From Mucilaginibacter sp. UR6-1 (GTDB lineage Bacteria; Bacteroidota; Bacteroidia; Sphingobacteriales; Sphingobacteriaceae), in assembly GCF_020880975.1 (NCBI RefSeq), contig NZ_JAJIWP010000002.1, positions 434,001 to 498,000 on the forward strand: 64,000 nt of DNA, given 5' to 3'. Positions 39,362-49,889 of this stretch are shown piece by piece. The notes under the pieces are model-generated. The model did no database searches. It saw nothing but the letters and a program-made list of their open reading frames with translations, and was not told where the DNA came from. Within the stretch, counting starts at the first letter, position 1, and each line of letters opens with the position of its first letter. The translations under genes were made by a program, and so were the position numbers.

Positions 39362-40744
39362 ATGACCTCACAATTTACCAAGCATTTATTGTTAAGTGTT
39401 ACAGGGCTGTTTTGTGCCTTGTGCGCTGTGGCGCAGCCCAGGCTGCCCGAAGGCTATTTCTGGAAAAAGCTGCCCAACGGCCTCGAAGTAGTAGTAATTG
39501 AAAACAGCAAGGTGCCCCTGGCCACTATTGAAATTGCTGTAAAGAATGGTGCCTATACCGAAGGCCCGGAATACAGTGGCCTCTCGCATCTGTTTGAGCA
39601 CATGTTTTTTAAGGCTAATAAGGATTATCCCGACCAGGAAAAATTCCTGAAACGCACACAGGAATTAGGTGCGATATGGAATGGCACCACCGATGTTGAA
39701 CGCGTTAATTACTTTTTTACGTTTGATCGCGACAGCCTGAAAGCCGGTTTGAAGTTCATGAACGCCGCCATCCGCTTCCCGATATACCGTGATGAGGATA
39801 TGAAAAAGGAACGCCCTGTGGTTGACGGCGAATTTCAGCGTGCCGAAAGTAGCCCTTACTTTCAGTTATGGTACGAATCGCAAAAGAAAATGTGGGGCGA
39901 CCTGGTAACCCGCAAAAACCCTATTGGCGACCACGAGGTGATCAATACCGCTACCCCGGCCAAAATGATGATCATCAAGGATAAATATTACCATCCTAAC
40001 AACAGTATACTGGTTATTTGCGGTGATGTTAAACATGATGCTGCTTTCGCCCTGGCCGAAAATATTTTTGGCGACTGGGCATCAAGCGGTTTTGATCCGC
40101 ATGCTAAATATCCTATACCGCCGTTTAAGCCGCTTACCAAGGATGGGTTTTTTGTAAAGGAATCAACCATAGCCAAAACACCTTATATCATGTATTCATG
40201 GCATGGCCCGTCCTACTTAACCGACTCGGCCGCTACCATCGCTGCCGATGTTTTCTCGACCATAGTAGGATTGAATTCATCAAAGTTACAACAAGCGCTG
40301 GTTGATAAAGGCCTGGCATCATCTGTTGATGTTAGTTACAGCACCAACAAGTACGTAGGCCCGATAACTATATTTATTGAACCTACCAGTGCCGAAAAAA
40401 TTAAGGAGTGCCACGAAGAACTGATGAAACAGATCGCTATGTGGGATAAGGCCGATTATTTTACTGACGAACAGTTTAAGGACGCTAAAGCCATTTTGCT
40501 GCGCAACAATCTTCGCCGTAAAGAAAAACCTTCATCGCTGGCAAGCCAGCTAACTTACCAGTGGTGCAGCACATCGCTTAACTATGCTACCGATCTGGAT
40601 GATAACTACCAAAAGGTAACCCGTGCGGATATTAAAGCTTATGTAGATAAATACATCATTGGTAAACCAAAAGTGGCAGGCGTTATCCTGCTGCCCGAAG
40701 CAAGCAAACAACACAACGTGGCTTCGTTTTTTGTAGCTAAGTAA
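39362..40744 (+). CDS. M16 zinc metallopeptidase, catalytic subunit
   Basis: This 460-residue secreted or periplasmic peptidase has a signal peptide (MTSQFTKHLLLSVTGLFCALCAVAQ) and the inverted zinc motif HxxEH at residues 76-80 (LSHLFEHMFF), followed by the distal Glu region. It has the two-domain M16 clam-shell layout, with the second half around GPSYLTDSAATIAADVFSTIV. It is followed by a second M16 gene that lacks the zinc site, so the pair probably forms a heterodimer like mitochondrial processing peptidase. Substrate unknown. Confidence 0.93.
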   Translation: MTSQFTKHLLLSVTGLFCALCAVAQPRLPEGYFWKKLPNGLEVVVIENSKVPLATIEIAVKNGAYTEGPEYSGLSHLFEHMFFKANKDYPDQEKFLKRTQELGAIWNGTTDVERVNYFFTFDRDSLKAGLKFMNAAIRFPIYRDEDMKKERPVVDGEFQRAESSPYFQLWYESQKKMWGDLVTRKNPIGDHEVINTATPAKMMIIKDKYYHPNNSILVICGDVKHDAAFALAENIFGDWASSGFDPHAKYPIPPFKPLTKDGFFVKESTIAKTPYIMYSWHGPSYLTDSAATIAADVFSTIVGLNSSKLQQALVDKGLASSVDVSYSTNKYVGPITIFIEPTSAEKIKECHEELMKQIAMWDKADYFTDEQFKDAKAILLRNNLRRKEKPSSLASQLTYQWCSTSLNYATDLDDNYQKVTRADIKAYVDKYIIGKPKVAGVILLPEASKQHNVASFFVAK

Positions 40745-40762
40745 ACCTTAAATTTTATTACG

Positions 40763-42097
40763 ATGAAGAAATACATATTTGCATTACTGGTTGCTTCGGC
40801 AGCAATATATACACAACCGGCTTCTGCCCAGGATGAAGCCTATGAGATGACGGTAAGCGGGGTAAAGGTGATCGTTCAGCCTACCAAGAACGAAATTGTA
40901 GAGATCCAAACCGTGATCAGGGGTGGCGTGCAAAACTACCCGGTAACTAAAATCGGTATCGAATCGCTGGCCATGACGGCCCTAACCGAGTGCGGTACCG
41001 ACAAGCATGATAAGAACAGTTTTAAAAACGCGCTTGACAAGGTAAGCGCCCAGGTATACGGTTACGCCTCAAAAAACTATGCGGTTATACGCATGAATTG
41101 TCTTAAAGGTGATTTTGATGCCGTTTGGCCATTGTATGTTGAAGCCATGACCGAGCCTAAGTTTGACGCTACCGAGTTTGACCGCATTAAAAAAGTAGCC
41201 ATATCCCGACTGAAATCAGAGCAATCGCAGCCTGACGCGGCCATTGATAAATTTGCCGACAGTATCGCCTTTAGGGGTCGTGATTATGCAAAAGATCCTT
41301 CAGGCAGTGTGCCCTCGCTAACCAAACTTGGTCCGCAGGAAACCAAGGCTTATTATGAGTCGGTATTCACTAAATCACATTTACTGATTGTTGTGGTAAG
41401 TAACCTTGACCGCGCTACTATTGAAAGCAAGGTAAAAGGCATGCTGAGCGGTGTTAAGCAGGGCGCGCCGTTTACTTTTAAAAAGGATTTTTTCAGGGTG
41501 TATAAAAACTCGTTCAATGCGGAGTCGCGCGATCTGGCTACCAACTATGTTGAGGGCGTAAGCAGCGGCCCGCAGCCAGGAACTACTGATTTTGACGCGT
41601 TCAGCGTAGCCATGCGTATATTCGCAAACCGTCACTTTTTAGATGTACGTACTAACAATGGCCTGTCATATGCGCCACAAGCCTGGTTCAGTACCGGCTC
41701 AACATCGGTAGCAAGGTTCTCGGTATCAACCACCCAGCCTGATAAATATATCGCCGTGTTTGATAAACTGGTTGACAAGATCAAAACCCAAGGCTTTGAT
41801 GCCGACGAGGTAGCCAACATGAAGGTTACTTACCTTACCGGGTTTTACTATAAAAATGAAACCAACAGCGCGCAGGCATCATCAATGGTAGCTAACGAGG
41901 TGTTGTTCAATAACTGGAAACGCTCGTTAACTATGGTGAACGATATTAAAAAGTTAAGCGTTGCCGATATTAATAACGCTTTCCGCAAATACATAGGCAA
42001 CATGATATGGGTATACCAGGGCGACACGAAAAAGGTAACGCCTACCATGTTTATAAACGGAACACTTAAAAAAGGGGATAATCCGGTAAGTCACTAA
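40763..42097 (+). CDS. M16 family protein without zinc site, non-catalytic partner
   Basis: This 444-residue exported protein has a signal peptide (MKKYIFALLVASAAIYTQPASAQ) and an M16 fold. Where the HxxEH motif should be it reads GIESLAMTALTECGTDKHDK, so it cannot bind zinc in the usual way. The R/Y region used by M16 partners for substrate tails is visible in RTNNGLSYAPQAWFSTGS. It starts 18 bases after the catalytic gene and ends before a strong terminator. A regulatory or substrate-holding subunit is the natural reading. Confidence 0.92.
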   Translation: MKKYIFALLVASAAIYTQPASAQDEAYEMTVSGVKVIVQPTKNEIVEIQTVIRGGVQNYPVTKIGIESLAMTALTECGTDKHDKNSFKNALDKVSAQVYGYASKNYAVIRMNCLKGDFDAVWPLYVEAMTEPKFDATEFDRIKKVAISRLKSEQSQPDAAIDKFADSIAFRGRDYAKDPSGSVPSLTKLGPQETKAYYESVFTKSHLLIVVVSNLDRATIESKVKGMLSGVKQGAPFTFKKDFFRVYKNSFNAESRDLATNYVEGVSSGPQPGTTDFDAFSVAMRIFANRHFLDVRTNNGLSYAPQAWFSTGSTSVARFSVSTTQPDKYIAVFDKLVDKIKTQGFDADEVANMKVTYLTGFYYKNETNSAQASSMVANEVLFNNWKRSLTMVNDIKKLSVADINNAFRKYIGNMIWVYQGDTKKVTPTMFINGTLKKGDNPVSH

Positions 42098-42119
42098 CAC
42101 ATCTCACTATTTAAAAGCA

Positions 42120-42150
42120 AGTGCCCGCGAAAGCGGGCATTTTTGTTTTA
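42120..42150 (+). terminator. rho-independent terminator of the M16 operon
   Basis: TGCCCGC (42122-42128), a GAAA tetraloop and GCGGGCA (42133-42139) are followed by TTTTTGTTTT. Confidence 0.92.
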
Positions 42151-42211
42151 TGGTTGTAAGCAACTTAAAACTAATGCCTTTTGATGCTGTTATTCAACTA
42201 AACAGCATACC

Positions 42212-42424
42212 ATGAAAAAGGGCGATACCGTACACTGGAACTGGGGCAGCAGCGAGGCTGAAGGCAAAATTGAAAAAAAGCACACCGGGAAGGTGGAGAA
42301 AACCATAAAGGGCAGCAAAGTAACACGCAACGCCAGTAAGGATAAGCCAGCTTACGAAGTAAAGCAAAAAGATGGCGGCAAAGTGCTTAAATCAGAAAGT
42401 GAACTGAAGAAGGGCGGTAAGTAA
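42212..42424 (+). CDS. DUF2945 (HVA1/Tudor-like) small basic protein
   Basis: This 70-residue Lys-rich protein begins MKKGDTVHWNWGSSEAEGKIEKKHTG and ends in YEVKQKDGGKVLKSESELKKGG, the signature of DUF2945, also called the hypervirulence-associated Tudor-like domain. The predicted fold is a small SH3/Tudor barrel. No function is proven. A family C repeat follows immediately after its stop. Length and sequence fit the family closely. Confidence 0.88.
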   Translation: MKKGDTVHWNWGSSEAEGKIEKKHTGKVEKTIKGSKVTRNASKDKPAYEVKQKDGGKVLKSESELKKGGK

Positions 42425-42425
42425 C

Positions 42426-42471
42426 ACCCCCTCGCACCACACCCCAACCCTCTCCATAGGAGAGGGAGTAA
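42426..42471 (+). repeat. family C repeat starting right after the DUF2945 stop
   Basis: CCCCCTCGCACCACACCCCA then ACCCTCTCC-ATA-GGAGAGGG. The element begins one to two bases past the TAA and has the same polarity toward the gene as the copies next to dnaX and the DUF1801 gene. Confidence 0.78.
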
Positions 42472-42542
42472 TAAAAAAAGCCGTCCTATTAATGATGTAC
42501 GATGAGAAGTCAGTATCGTTTGGTATGGCAACAGGTGCGTAT

Positions 42543-42573
42543 TCCCTCCCTTGGGAGGGCAGGGAGGGGTTAG
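42543..42573. repeat. family C-like hairpin, TCCCTCCCTTGGGAGGG variant
   Basis: TCCCTCCCTTGGGAGGGCAG followed by GGAGGGGTTAG. It is in the opposite orientation to the copy 80 bases to the left. The 68 bases between them contain nothing recognised. Confidence 0.65.
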
Positions 42574-42694
42574 TAAATACGCAAACGCAAAGCGGCTCCT
42601 CCAAAAAGAAACCATTAAACCAACCGCTGTAAAAATTCCGTCAATTAGGTTAAAAAATTGTGATAATATCAATAATCTGTGCCATTTTTACGGC

Positions 42695-43456
42695 ATGGAA
42701 AAACAGCCTATTATCAGCGTAAAAAACCTGGTTAAAAACTATGGTGATTTTGAAGCTGTAAGGGATATAAGTTTTGAGGTTTACGAGGGGGAGATATTTG
42801 GCTTGCTTGGGCCAAACGGCGCGGGCAAAACCACCACGCTCGAAATTATTGAAACCTTGCGCGATAAAACCTCCGGCGAAATTATTGTTGACGGCTTTTC
42901 GGTAGATACTAATGCCGAAAGCATAAAACAGCGCATAGGCGTACAACTGCAAGCCGCAGGCTATTATCCAAATCTTAACCTTTCCGAGCTTATTGATCTT
43001 TTCTCCGGACTATACGGCATCAAAAAAAAGCCTTTGGAAATGCTGGAAATGGTAGCACTTACCGACAAAGCTAAGGCCAAATACAAGCAACTTTCGGGCG
43101 GACAAAAACAGCGGTTCTCCATCGCTACTACACTTATCAATAACCCACGCATAATTTTTTTGGATGAACCTACTACGGGGCTTGACCCTCAGGCACGCCG
43201 TAATTTGTGGGATCTGATCATCAAAATACGCGACAGCGGAACCACCGTGGTGATCACTACACATTATATGGATGAGGCTGAAGTATTGTGCGACCGTGTG
43301 GCCTTTGTTGACGGCGGCAAAATTGTAGGCATTGATACGCCTGACAATTTTGTTGATAAGCTGGTAGCATCAGGTTTTGAACGTAAAAAAGAGGTAAAGG
43401 CAGCCACACTGGAAGATGTATTTATTGATTTGACGGGCAAGGAGTGGAGAGGATAA
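42695..43456 (+). CDS. ABC-2 type exporter, ATP-binding subunit
   Basis: This 253-residue ATPase powers an export complex with the permease that follows. It shows Walker A GPNGAGKTT, Q-loop (VQLQAAGYYP), signature LSGGQKQR, Walker B IIFLDEPTTGLD and the H-switch TTHYMDEAE. I use the ATG at 42695-42697 (MEKQPIISVKNLVKNYG). A start 48 codons upstream would add residues translated from a family C repeat. Substrate is unknown; sequence resembles the drug/lipid exporter ABC-2 group. Confidence 0.95.
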   Translation: MEKQPIISVKNLVKNYGDFEAVRDISFEVYEGEIFGLLGPNGAGKTTTLEIIETLRDKTSGEIIVDGFSVDTNAESIKQRIGVQLQAAGYYPNLNLSELIDLFSGLYGIKKKPLEMLEMVALTDKAKAKYKQLSGGQKQRFSIATTLINNPRIIFLDEPTTGLDPQARRNLWDLIIKIRDSGTTVVITTHYMDEAEVLCDRVAFVDGGKIVGIDTPDNFVDKLVASGFERKKEVKAATLEDVFIDLTGKEWRG

Positions 43457-43460
43457 TCAG

Positions 43461-43522
43461 TTTGCAGTTGGCGGTTTGCAGTGGGCAGTAAACAGTTATC
43501 AGTTGCCGGTTTGCAGTTTACA
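43461..43522. repeat. single-arm word repeat, GTTTGCAGTTGGC words
   Basis: Variants of CAGTTTGCAGTTGGCGGTTT occur four times head to tail, with no complementary arm downstream. It looks like half of a family D element and lies between the two ABC genes. Confidence 0.6.
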
Positions 43523-43561
43523 AATTAGTTAGATATTATATTAATCAACATACATTAAAAA

Positions 43562-43594
43562 TCCCCTCCCCCCCGGAGAGGGGTTGGGGTGAGG
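43562..43594. repeat. family C repeat at the start of the ABC permease gene
   Basis: TCCCCTCCCCCCCCGGAGAG then GGGTTGGGGTGAGG. Its last bases GGTGAGG lie four bases before the permease ATG and could serve as Shine-Dalgarno. Confidence 0.75.
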
Positions 43595-43597
43595 TTT

Positions 43598-44779
43598 ATG
43601 AGTAAATACGATCATGTTGGGGCCACGCTGGCCATTGCGAAAGCCAGTTTAAGATCAATACTGCGCAGTCCGTCGTCGGTGGTTTTCACGTTGGCGTTCC
43701 CGCTGATATTTATTTTGGTGTTCGGCTTTATTGGTGGCGGCGGTGTAAAGGTTGATGTTGGCGTGGCGCCGGGTACTGATACCGCTAACCCTATCTACAA
43801 AGCCCTTGCACAAACAGCCATCATCAAACTCCATAAGGGTTTGGATACCAAGTCGCTAAACCAAAACCTGTCAAAAGGTAGTTTGGATGCCGTATTGCAA
43901 ATTAAATCGAACGGCTACGTTAAAACCGGAGATGGTAAAATGCGTCTTACATCCGGCAATGCTCCTTACACCGTTAATGTAAACTATACCACATCATCAG
44001 CCAAAGGCGATATATTTAAATCGATAATCACCAACATAAAAAATGAGGTGAACATCAGGTTTATGCAGCAAGTGCTGGCAAGCCGTTCTGGCGGCGATGC
44101 CGATGCTGCTGCACAGGCAGCCGCCGGTTTCCAAATGGCCGAAGTGCGTGAAAGTACCATTACAGGCCGCGCCTACAAAACCATCGATTTTATTTTGCCC
44201 GGCCAGTTAGGTTTCTCGTTACTGAGTACAGGCGTATTTGGTACCGCATTCGTATTCCTGAGTCTACGCATTACATTGGTTATCAAGCGCTTTTTTGCTA
44301 CGCCGGTTAAACGGGCGAGCATTGTATTGGGCGAGGCGCTGGCGCGTATTTGCTTTTCGCTTATCGGGGCGCTGTTTATTATCATTATCGGTCACTTTGC
44401 TTTTGGCTTTACGCTGGTGCATGGCGCGGTAACTGTAATAAATATGCTGATACTGTCTGTCATCGGGCTGATCGTGTTCATGGGTTTTGGTTTCACGGTA
44501 TCCGGCATCGCCAAAAACGAAAGCTCTGTACCGCCTATCGCCAATATTATTACCCTGCCGCAGTTCCTGTTATCGGGTACTTTTTTCTCTATTGATAATT
44601 TTCCGACATGGCTGCAGCCGCTAAGCCGCATTTTACCTTTAACTTATCTTAATGATGCCATGCGCAAAGTGGCGTTCGAAGGTGCTGGGCTTGGCGATGT
44701 TACCCACCAGCTATTAATATTGTTTATTTGGGGTGTGGTGATCTATACCATCGCTGTAAAAACCTTTAAATGGGAGTAG
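43598..44779 (+). CDS. ABC-2 type exporter, permease subunit
   Basis: This 393-residue permease has an N-terminal helix (about 25-47), a periplasmic domain (about 50-205) and five C-terminal helices (from FILPGQLGFSLLSTGVFGTAFVF to LLILFIWGVVIYTIAVKTF), the ABC2_membrane_3 layout. It pairs with the ATPase 141 bases upstream. The ATG at 43598-43600 (MSKYDHVGATLAIAK) is preferred; a GTG three codons earlier lies inside the family C repeat. The repeat between the two genes means they may be less tightly coupled than usual. Confidence 0.93.
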   Translation: MSKYDHVGATLAIAKASLRSILRSPSSVVFTLAFPLIFILVFGFIGGGGVKVDVGVAPGTDTANPIYKALAQTAIIKLHKGLDTKSLNQNLSKGSLDAVLQIKSNGYVKTGDGKMRLTSGNAPYTVNVNYTTSSAKGDIFKSIITNIKNEVNIRFMQQVLASRSGGDADAAAQAAAGFQMAEVRESTITGRAYKTIDFILPGQLGFSLLSTGVFGTAFVFLSLRITLVIKRFFATPVKRASIVLGEALARICFSLIGALFIIIIGHFAFGFTLVHGAVTVINMLILSVIGLIVFMGFGFTVSGIAKNESSVPPIANIITLPQFLLSGTFFSIDNFPTWLQPLSRILPLTYLNDAMRKVAFEGAGLGDVTHQLLILFIWGVVIYTIAVKTFKWE

Positions 44780-44840
44780 TAATTAACATTAAAATAATAT
44801 TAGGAACTTCTCACTTAACATTCAGATAACATTGCCGAAA

Positions 44841-44848
44841 TACATTTG
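44841..44848 (+). promoter_or_regulatory. -7 element of the DUF2490 gene
   Basis: TACATTTG matches TAnnTTTG exactly, 19 bases before the chosen ATG. It makes a TTG start at 44846 impossible as a translation start. Confidence 0.6.
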
Positions 44849-44866
44849 CAGCATAATGTTAATCTG

Positions 44867-45604
44867 ATGTTAAAAAATACCCTTTCCGGCTTATTATCAA
44901 TCTTGATATTAATTTTTTGTTCGGTAAATGTTAAGGCGCAAAACAGCAAAACAGGTACCTGGGGCATAGTTACCGTGGTTTTACCCGGCGATAGCGCACA
45001 TAAATGGGGGGGCTATATTGAGCTGCAAACCCGTACTAACACCCTGTTTAACGAGGCATTTTATTATGAAGTAAAAGGCGGCATCAGTTACGATATCGCT
45101 AAAAATTATACCGCCCTTATTGGCACCGGCCGTTACATTACTTATGATTACGAAAACCTTGACGAGCCGCCAACCGCCCTTGAAACCCGCTTGTGGGAGC
45201 AGTTAACCGTTAACCAGTTTCTGGATCGCATAAAAATAGAGCACCGTTACCGCGTAGAGCAGCGCTTTTTTGAAAAAACAGGCTACCGTAACCGCTTTCG
45301 CTACAGGCTTAACCTGGCCATCCCGTTAAATCATCGTAAGGTTGACCCTAAGACCTGGTATGTAGCCGTTTTTGATGAGGTGTTTTTTAATAACAAAGCT
45401 CCGCATTTTGAGCGTAACCGCTTTTCGCTGGCGTTGGGTTACCAGTTTACCAAAGCGTTAAATGTGCAGGCTGGCTGGATGAACCAGTATAACTACAACC
45501 TTACATCGGCAGGGGCGAAAAATAACCTGGCCATAAATGTACAGTACCGCTTTAACCGTAAAAACGTTAAGCCACGTGAGCATATACCATCAATACACGA
45601 TTAA
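44867..45604 (+). CDS. DUF2490 outer-membrane-like protein
   Basis: This 245-residue exported protein starts MLKNTLSGLLSILILIFCSVNVKAQ (signal peptide) and continues with the DUF2490 pattern: TGTWGIVTVVLPGDSAHKWG, ETRLWEQLTVNQFLDRIKIEHRYRVEQRF, and repeated Arg/Tyr-rich strands RFRYRLNLAIPL ending in a barrel-like QYRFNRK. The family is widespread in Bacteroidota and is thought to be an outer-membrane barrel; its role is unknown. The start was set by the -7 element. Confidence 0.85.
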   Translation: MLKNTLSGLLSILILIFCSVNVKAQNSKTGTWGIVTVVLPGDSAHKWGGYIELQTRTNTLFNEAFYYEVKGGISYDIAKNYTALIGTGRYITYDYENLDEPPTALETRLWEQLTVNQFLDRIKIEHRYRVEQRFFEKTGYRNRFRYRLNLAIPLNHRKVDPKTWYVAVFDEVFFNNKAPHFERNRFSLALGYQFTKALNVQAGWMNQYNYNLTSAGAKNNLAINVQYRFNRKNVKPREHIPSIHD

Positions 45605-45669
45605 ATAATCATTAAATACTAAATTGTAATTGCGTTTTAGCTAATTAGCTTTAACTTAGCGCAGTTTAA

Positions 45670-46995
<1,326 letters not shown>

Positions 46996-47017
46996 TCTCC
47001 TTGCGGGATTCGATCAT

Positions 47018-47051
47018 AAAGCCGGCTAAGTTAAATTAGCCGGCTTTTTTG
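47018..47051 (+). terminator. rho-independent terminator of eno
   Basis: AAAGCCGGCTA (47018-47028) pairs with TAGCCGGCTTT (47037-47047) and is followed by TTT. Confidence 0.93.
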
Positions 47052-47114
47052 TTAACCGCCCCATTGAATTCATATTATCTTCAATCTCATTTCTTACATT
47101 TCGCATCTAAATCC

Positions 47115-47122
47115 TATCTTTG
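47115..47122 (+). promoter_or_regulatory. -7 element of guaA, apparently leaderless
   Basis: TATCTTTG is an exact consensus match that ends three bases before the guaA ATG, so transcription should start at or next to the start codon. Confidence 0.6.
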
Positions 47123-47125
47123 CCC

Positions 47126-48655
47126 ATGCAAGAAAAAATCCTCATTCTTGACTTCGGTTCGCAGTTCACCCAATTAATAGCGCGCCGTGTCAGGGAGCTT
47201 CGCATTTACTGCGAGATCCATCCCTTCAATAATTTTCCTGAAGTTGACGGCAGCGTAAAGGGCATCATCCTTTCGGGTTCGCCTTATTCTGTTCGTCAGG
47301 ACGATGCGCCGCACTTTGATTTCGCCAAGTTTCATGGCTCATTGCCTATACTTGGCGTATGTTATGGCGCGCAGTACCTGGCCCACTTTAACGGCGGCGA
47401 AGTATTGCCATCAAGCACGCGCGAGTATGGCCGTGCCAACCTGCAATACATCAACCACGAAAGTCCGTTGTTGAAGATGATCCCGGCAGACTCGCAGGTG
47501 TGGATGTCGCATGGCGATACCATTGCCCGCCTGGCTGATAATTTTGAGGTAATTGCAAGTACCGATAGTGTACGTGTTGCCGCTTACCATGTAACCGGCT
47601 CACAAACCTACGGTATACAGTTTCACCCCGAGGTAACCCACAGTGTTGATGGCAAGCAATTGCTGCATAACTTTTTAGTTGATATATGCGGATGCGCGCA
47701 GGACTGGACCCCCGATTCATTCGTTGAAACCACCATCGCGCAGCTTAAAGAAAAACTGGGCGATGATAAGGTAGTGCTTGGTCTTTCGGGCGGTGTTGAT
47801 TCATCAGTAGCTGCCGTATTGTTGCACCATGCCATCGGCAAAAACCTGCACTGTATATTTGTTGATAACGGCCTGCTGCGTAAGGATGAGTATGAGCTTG
47901 TGCTCGATTCGTACAAGCACATGGGGCTTAATATAAAAGGTATTAACGCCAAGCAACGTTTTTACGACGCGCTTGCCGGTTTAACCGACCCTGAATTGAA
48001 ACGCAAGGCTATTGGCCGCGTGTTTATTGAGGTGTTTGATGATGCCGCGCACGAGGTTCAGGATGTAAAATGGCTTGGTCAGGGTACCATCTACCCGGAT
48101 GTGATCGAGTCGGTATCAGTAAAAGGCCCTTCGGCAACCATTAAATCGCACCATAACGTAGGTGGTTTGCCTGATTTTATGAAGCTGAAGGTAGTTGAGC
48201 CGCTGAACACCTTGTTTAAGGATGAGGTGCGTAACGTAGGTAAGGCCTTGGGTATTGATCCTAATATTTTAGGCCGACACCCATTTCCGGGCCCGGGATT
48301 GGCTATCAGGATATTAGGTGAGGTAACACCCGAAAAAGTACATATATTACAGGAAGCCGATGCGATTTACATCAACAATTTAAAGGCTGCCGGTGTTTAT
48401 GATAAAGTTTGGCAGGCAGGCACCATATTTTTACCGGTACAATCGGTAGGGGTAATGGGCGATGAGCGCACCTACGAAAATGCGGTAGCGCTGCGCGCGG
48501 TTGAATCAGTTGATGGTATGACGGCCGATTGGTGCCATTTACCGTATGAACTGCTGGCCAAAATATCAAACGAAATTATCAATAACGTAAAAGGTATAAA
48601 CCGGGTAGTATATGATATCAGTTCAAAACCACCGGCCACTATTGAGTGGGAATAA
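47126..48655 (+). CDS. guaA: GMP synthase (glutamine-hydrolysing)
   Basis: GuaA aminates XMP to GMP. The 509-residue protein has a glutamine amidotransferase domain (nucleophile Cys79 in [20 protein letters not shown]). The ATP pyrophosphatase domain has PP-loop [16 protein letters not shown], and the C-terminal dimerisation domain ends [21 protein letters not shown] start at the ATG 47126-47128; a TTG two codons earlier lies within the -7 promoter element. The lipoprotein gene that follows overlaps its 3' end. Confidence 0.98.
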   Translation: MQEKILILDFGSQFTQLIARRVRELRIYCEIHPFNNFPEVDGSVKGIILSGSPYSVRQDDAPHFDFAKFHGSLPILGVCYGAQYLAHFNGGEVLPSSTREYGRANLQYINHESPLLKMIPADSQVWMSHGDTIARLADNFEVIASTDSVRVAAYHVTGSQTYGIQFHPEVTHSVDGKQLLHNFLVDICGCAQDWTPDSFVETTIAQLKEKLGDDKVVLGLSGGVDSSVAAVLLHHAIGKNLHCIFVDNGLLRKDEYELVLDSYKHMGLNIKGINAKQRFYDALAGLTDPELKRKAIGRVFIEVFDDAAHEVQDVKWLGQGTIYPDVIESVSVKGPSATIKSHHNVGGLPDFMKLKVVEPLNTLFKDEVRNVGKALGIDPNILGRHPFPGPGLAIRILGEVTPEKVHILQEADAIYINNLKAAGVYDKVWQAGTIFLPVQSVGVMGDERTYENAVALRAVESVDGMTADWCHLPYELLAKISNEIINNVKGINRVVYDISSKPPATIEWE

Positions 48656-49889
48656 GTGGTTACTTATTTTAGTTGTTGCACTTGCTGCCGCGTGTTCGCC
48701 AAAAACACGCCCGGTTGGTAAGGGTACAACTAAACCGACTGAAAAAACATCAGATAAGCCCGGCAATAAAGCCGATAAGGATAAAAAAGAGGATAAGGAT
48801 GCCAAAAAGGTATCTGATAAAAGGGTATCAACCATAGCGATGATACTGCCTTTTGGCCTTGATCATTTAAACCCCGGCGCTAACTATAGCGCCGCGGGTT
48901 TAAAAAAAGCCGCCTTGGCGCTTGACTATTACCGTGGCTTTAAACTCGCGCTTGACTCACTTACAAGCGAAGGAGCAAACTACCGCCTGCAGCTTTTTGA
49001 TTCAAAAGATGAAACCTCGCAGTCGCACAGCCTGGCGCTTAATCCGCAGGTAAAAGGCAGCGACCTTATTGTAGGCCCCGTTTTTCCGGATGGTATGAAA
49101 GCCTTTACAACCGTTCCCGGTAATACTAAAAAGCTTATCCTTTCGCCGCTGTCGCCATCGGCACCAACAACCTACAATGTTCAAAACCTGATAACTGTTA
49201 TCCCGCCGCTGGAGTACCATGCTTTGCGCGCCGCGGAGTTTGCGGTCGCTAAAACAAAAACAAAAAAAATATTCATACTTACATCGGGCTATAGTGCTGA
49301 GCTTCCTTACATTAAATACTTTAAAAAAGCGGTTGACAGCCTGAGCAAAAAAAAGGTAAAGGTAATTCAGCTAACGGTTTCGCGTGGCAATCTTAAACCC
49401 GCTATGGCGCAAATGACCAAGTTTGACCGTAACTTCATGGTCATACCATCAACCAATCAATCGTTTCTTAAAATTACTTTGTACTCGTTGGATACCCTGT
49501 CAAAGCATTACCCGGTAACGCTGATCGGCCATCCCAATTGGGAGAAGTTCAGCTTTTTGAAAGCAGACCAGATGCAGCGCCTGAACGCGTACATTACCTC
49601 GGCGGACAGGGTGAATTATAAATCGCAGGCTACTGTTACGTTTGTGCGTAACTACCGCCGTTTATACCGTGCCGAGCCATCGGAATATGCCATTAAAGGG
49701 TTTGACGAGGGGCTGTACTTTGGGCAGTTACTTGCCGAGGAGGGTGATAAACTGAAAAGCCTTGACGATAATGAGTTTACCGGACTGCATAACAGCTTTG
49801 ACTTTATATACAAACCGGGGCAGGGCTGGGTGAACAAGCACGTTAACTTATTGCATTACGAAAACTTTGAATTAAAGAAAACCGAATGA
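48612..49889 (+). CDS. lipoprotein with periplasmic-binding (type 1) fold, LppC/amino-acid ABC-binding-like
   Basis: This 425-residue lipoprotein has a hydrophobic signal ending [12 protein letters not shown] (lipobox LAAAC). A Lys/Asp-rich linker (about 40-70) leads to a type 1 periplasmic-binding fold ([73 protein letters not shown]). It may bind a ligand at the outer face of the envelope or regulate a wall synthase, as LpoA does; neither is shown. The ATG at 48612 lies inside guaA; a TTG at 48642 gives a more usual signal peptide length. Its stop overlaps the next gene by four bases. Confidence 0.82.
   Translation: MISVQNHRPLLSGNKWLLILVVALAAACSPKTRPVGKGTTKPTEKTSDKPGNKADKDKKEDKDAKKVSDKRVSTIAMILPFGLDHLNPGANYSAAGLKKAALALDYYRGFKLALDSLTSEGANYRLQLFDSKDETSQSHSLALNPQVKGSDLIVGPVFPDGMKAFTTVPGNTKKLILSPLSPSAPTTYNVQNLITVIPPLEYHALRAAEFAVAKTKTKKIFILTSGYSAELPYIKYFKKAVDSLSKKKVKVIQLTVSRGNLKPAMAQMTKFDRNFMVIPSTNQSFLKITLYSLDTLSKHYPVTLIGHPNWEKFSFLKADQMQRLNAYITSADRVNYKSQATVTFVRNYRRLYRAEPSEYAIKGFDEGLYFGQLLAEEGDKLKSLDDNEFTGLHNSFDFIYKPGQGWVNKHVNLLHYENFELKKTE

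Noticed and set aside
42551-42694. Upstream extension of the ABC ATPase
   Set aside because: It would encode residues from a family C repeat; the usual ATPase start is the ATG at 42695.
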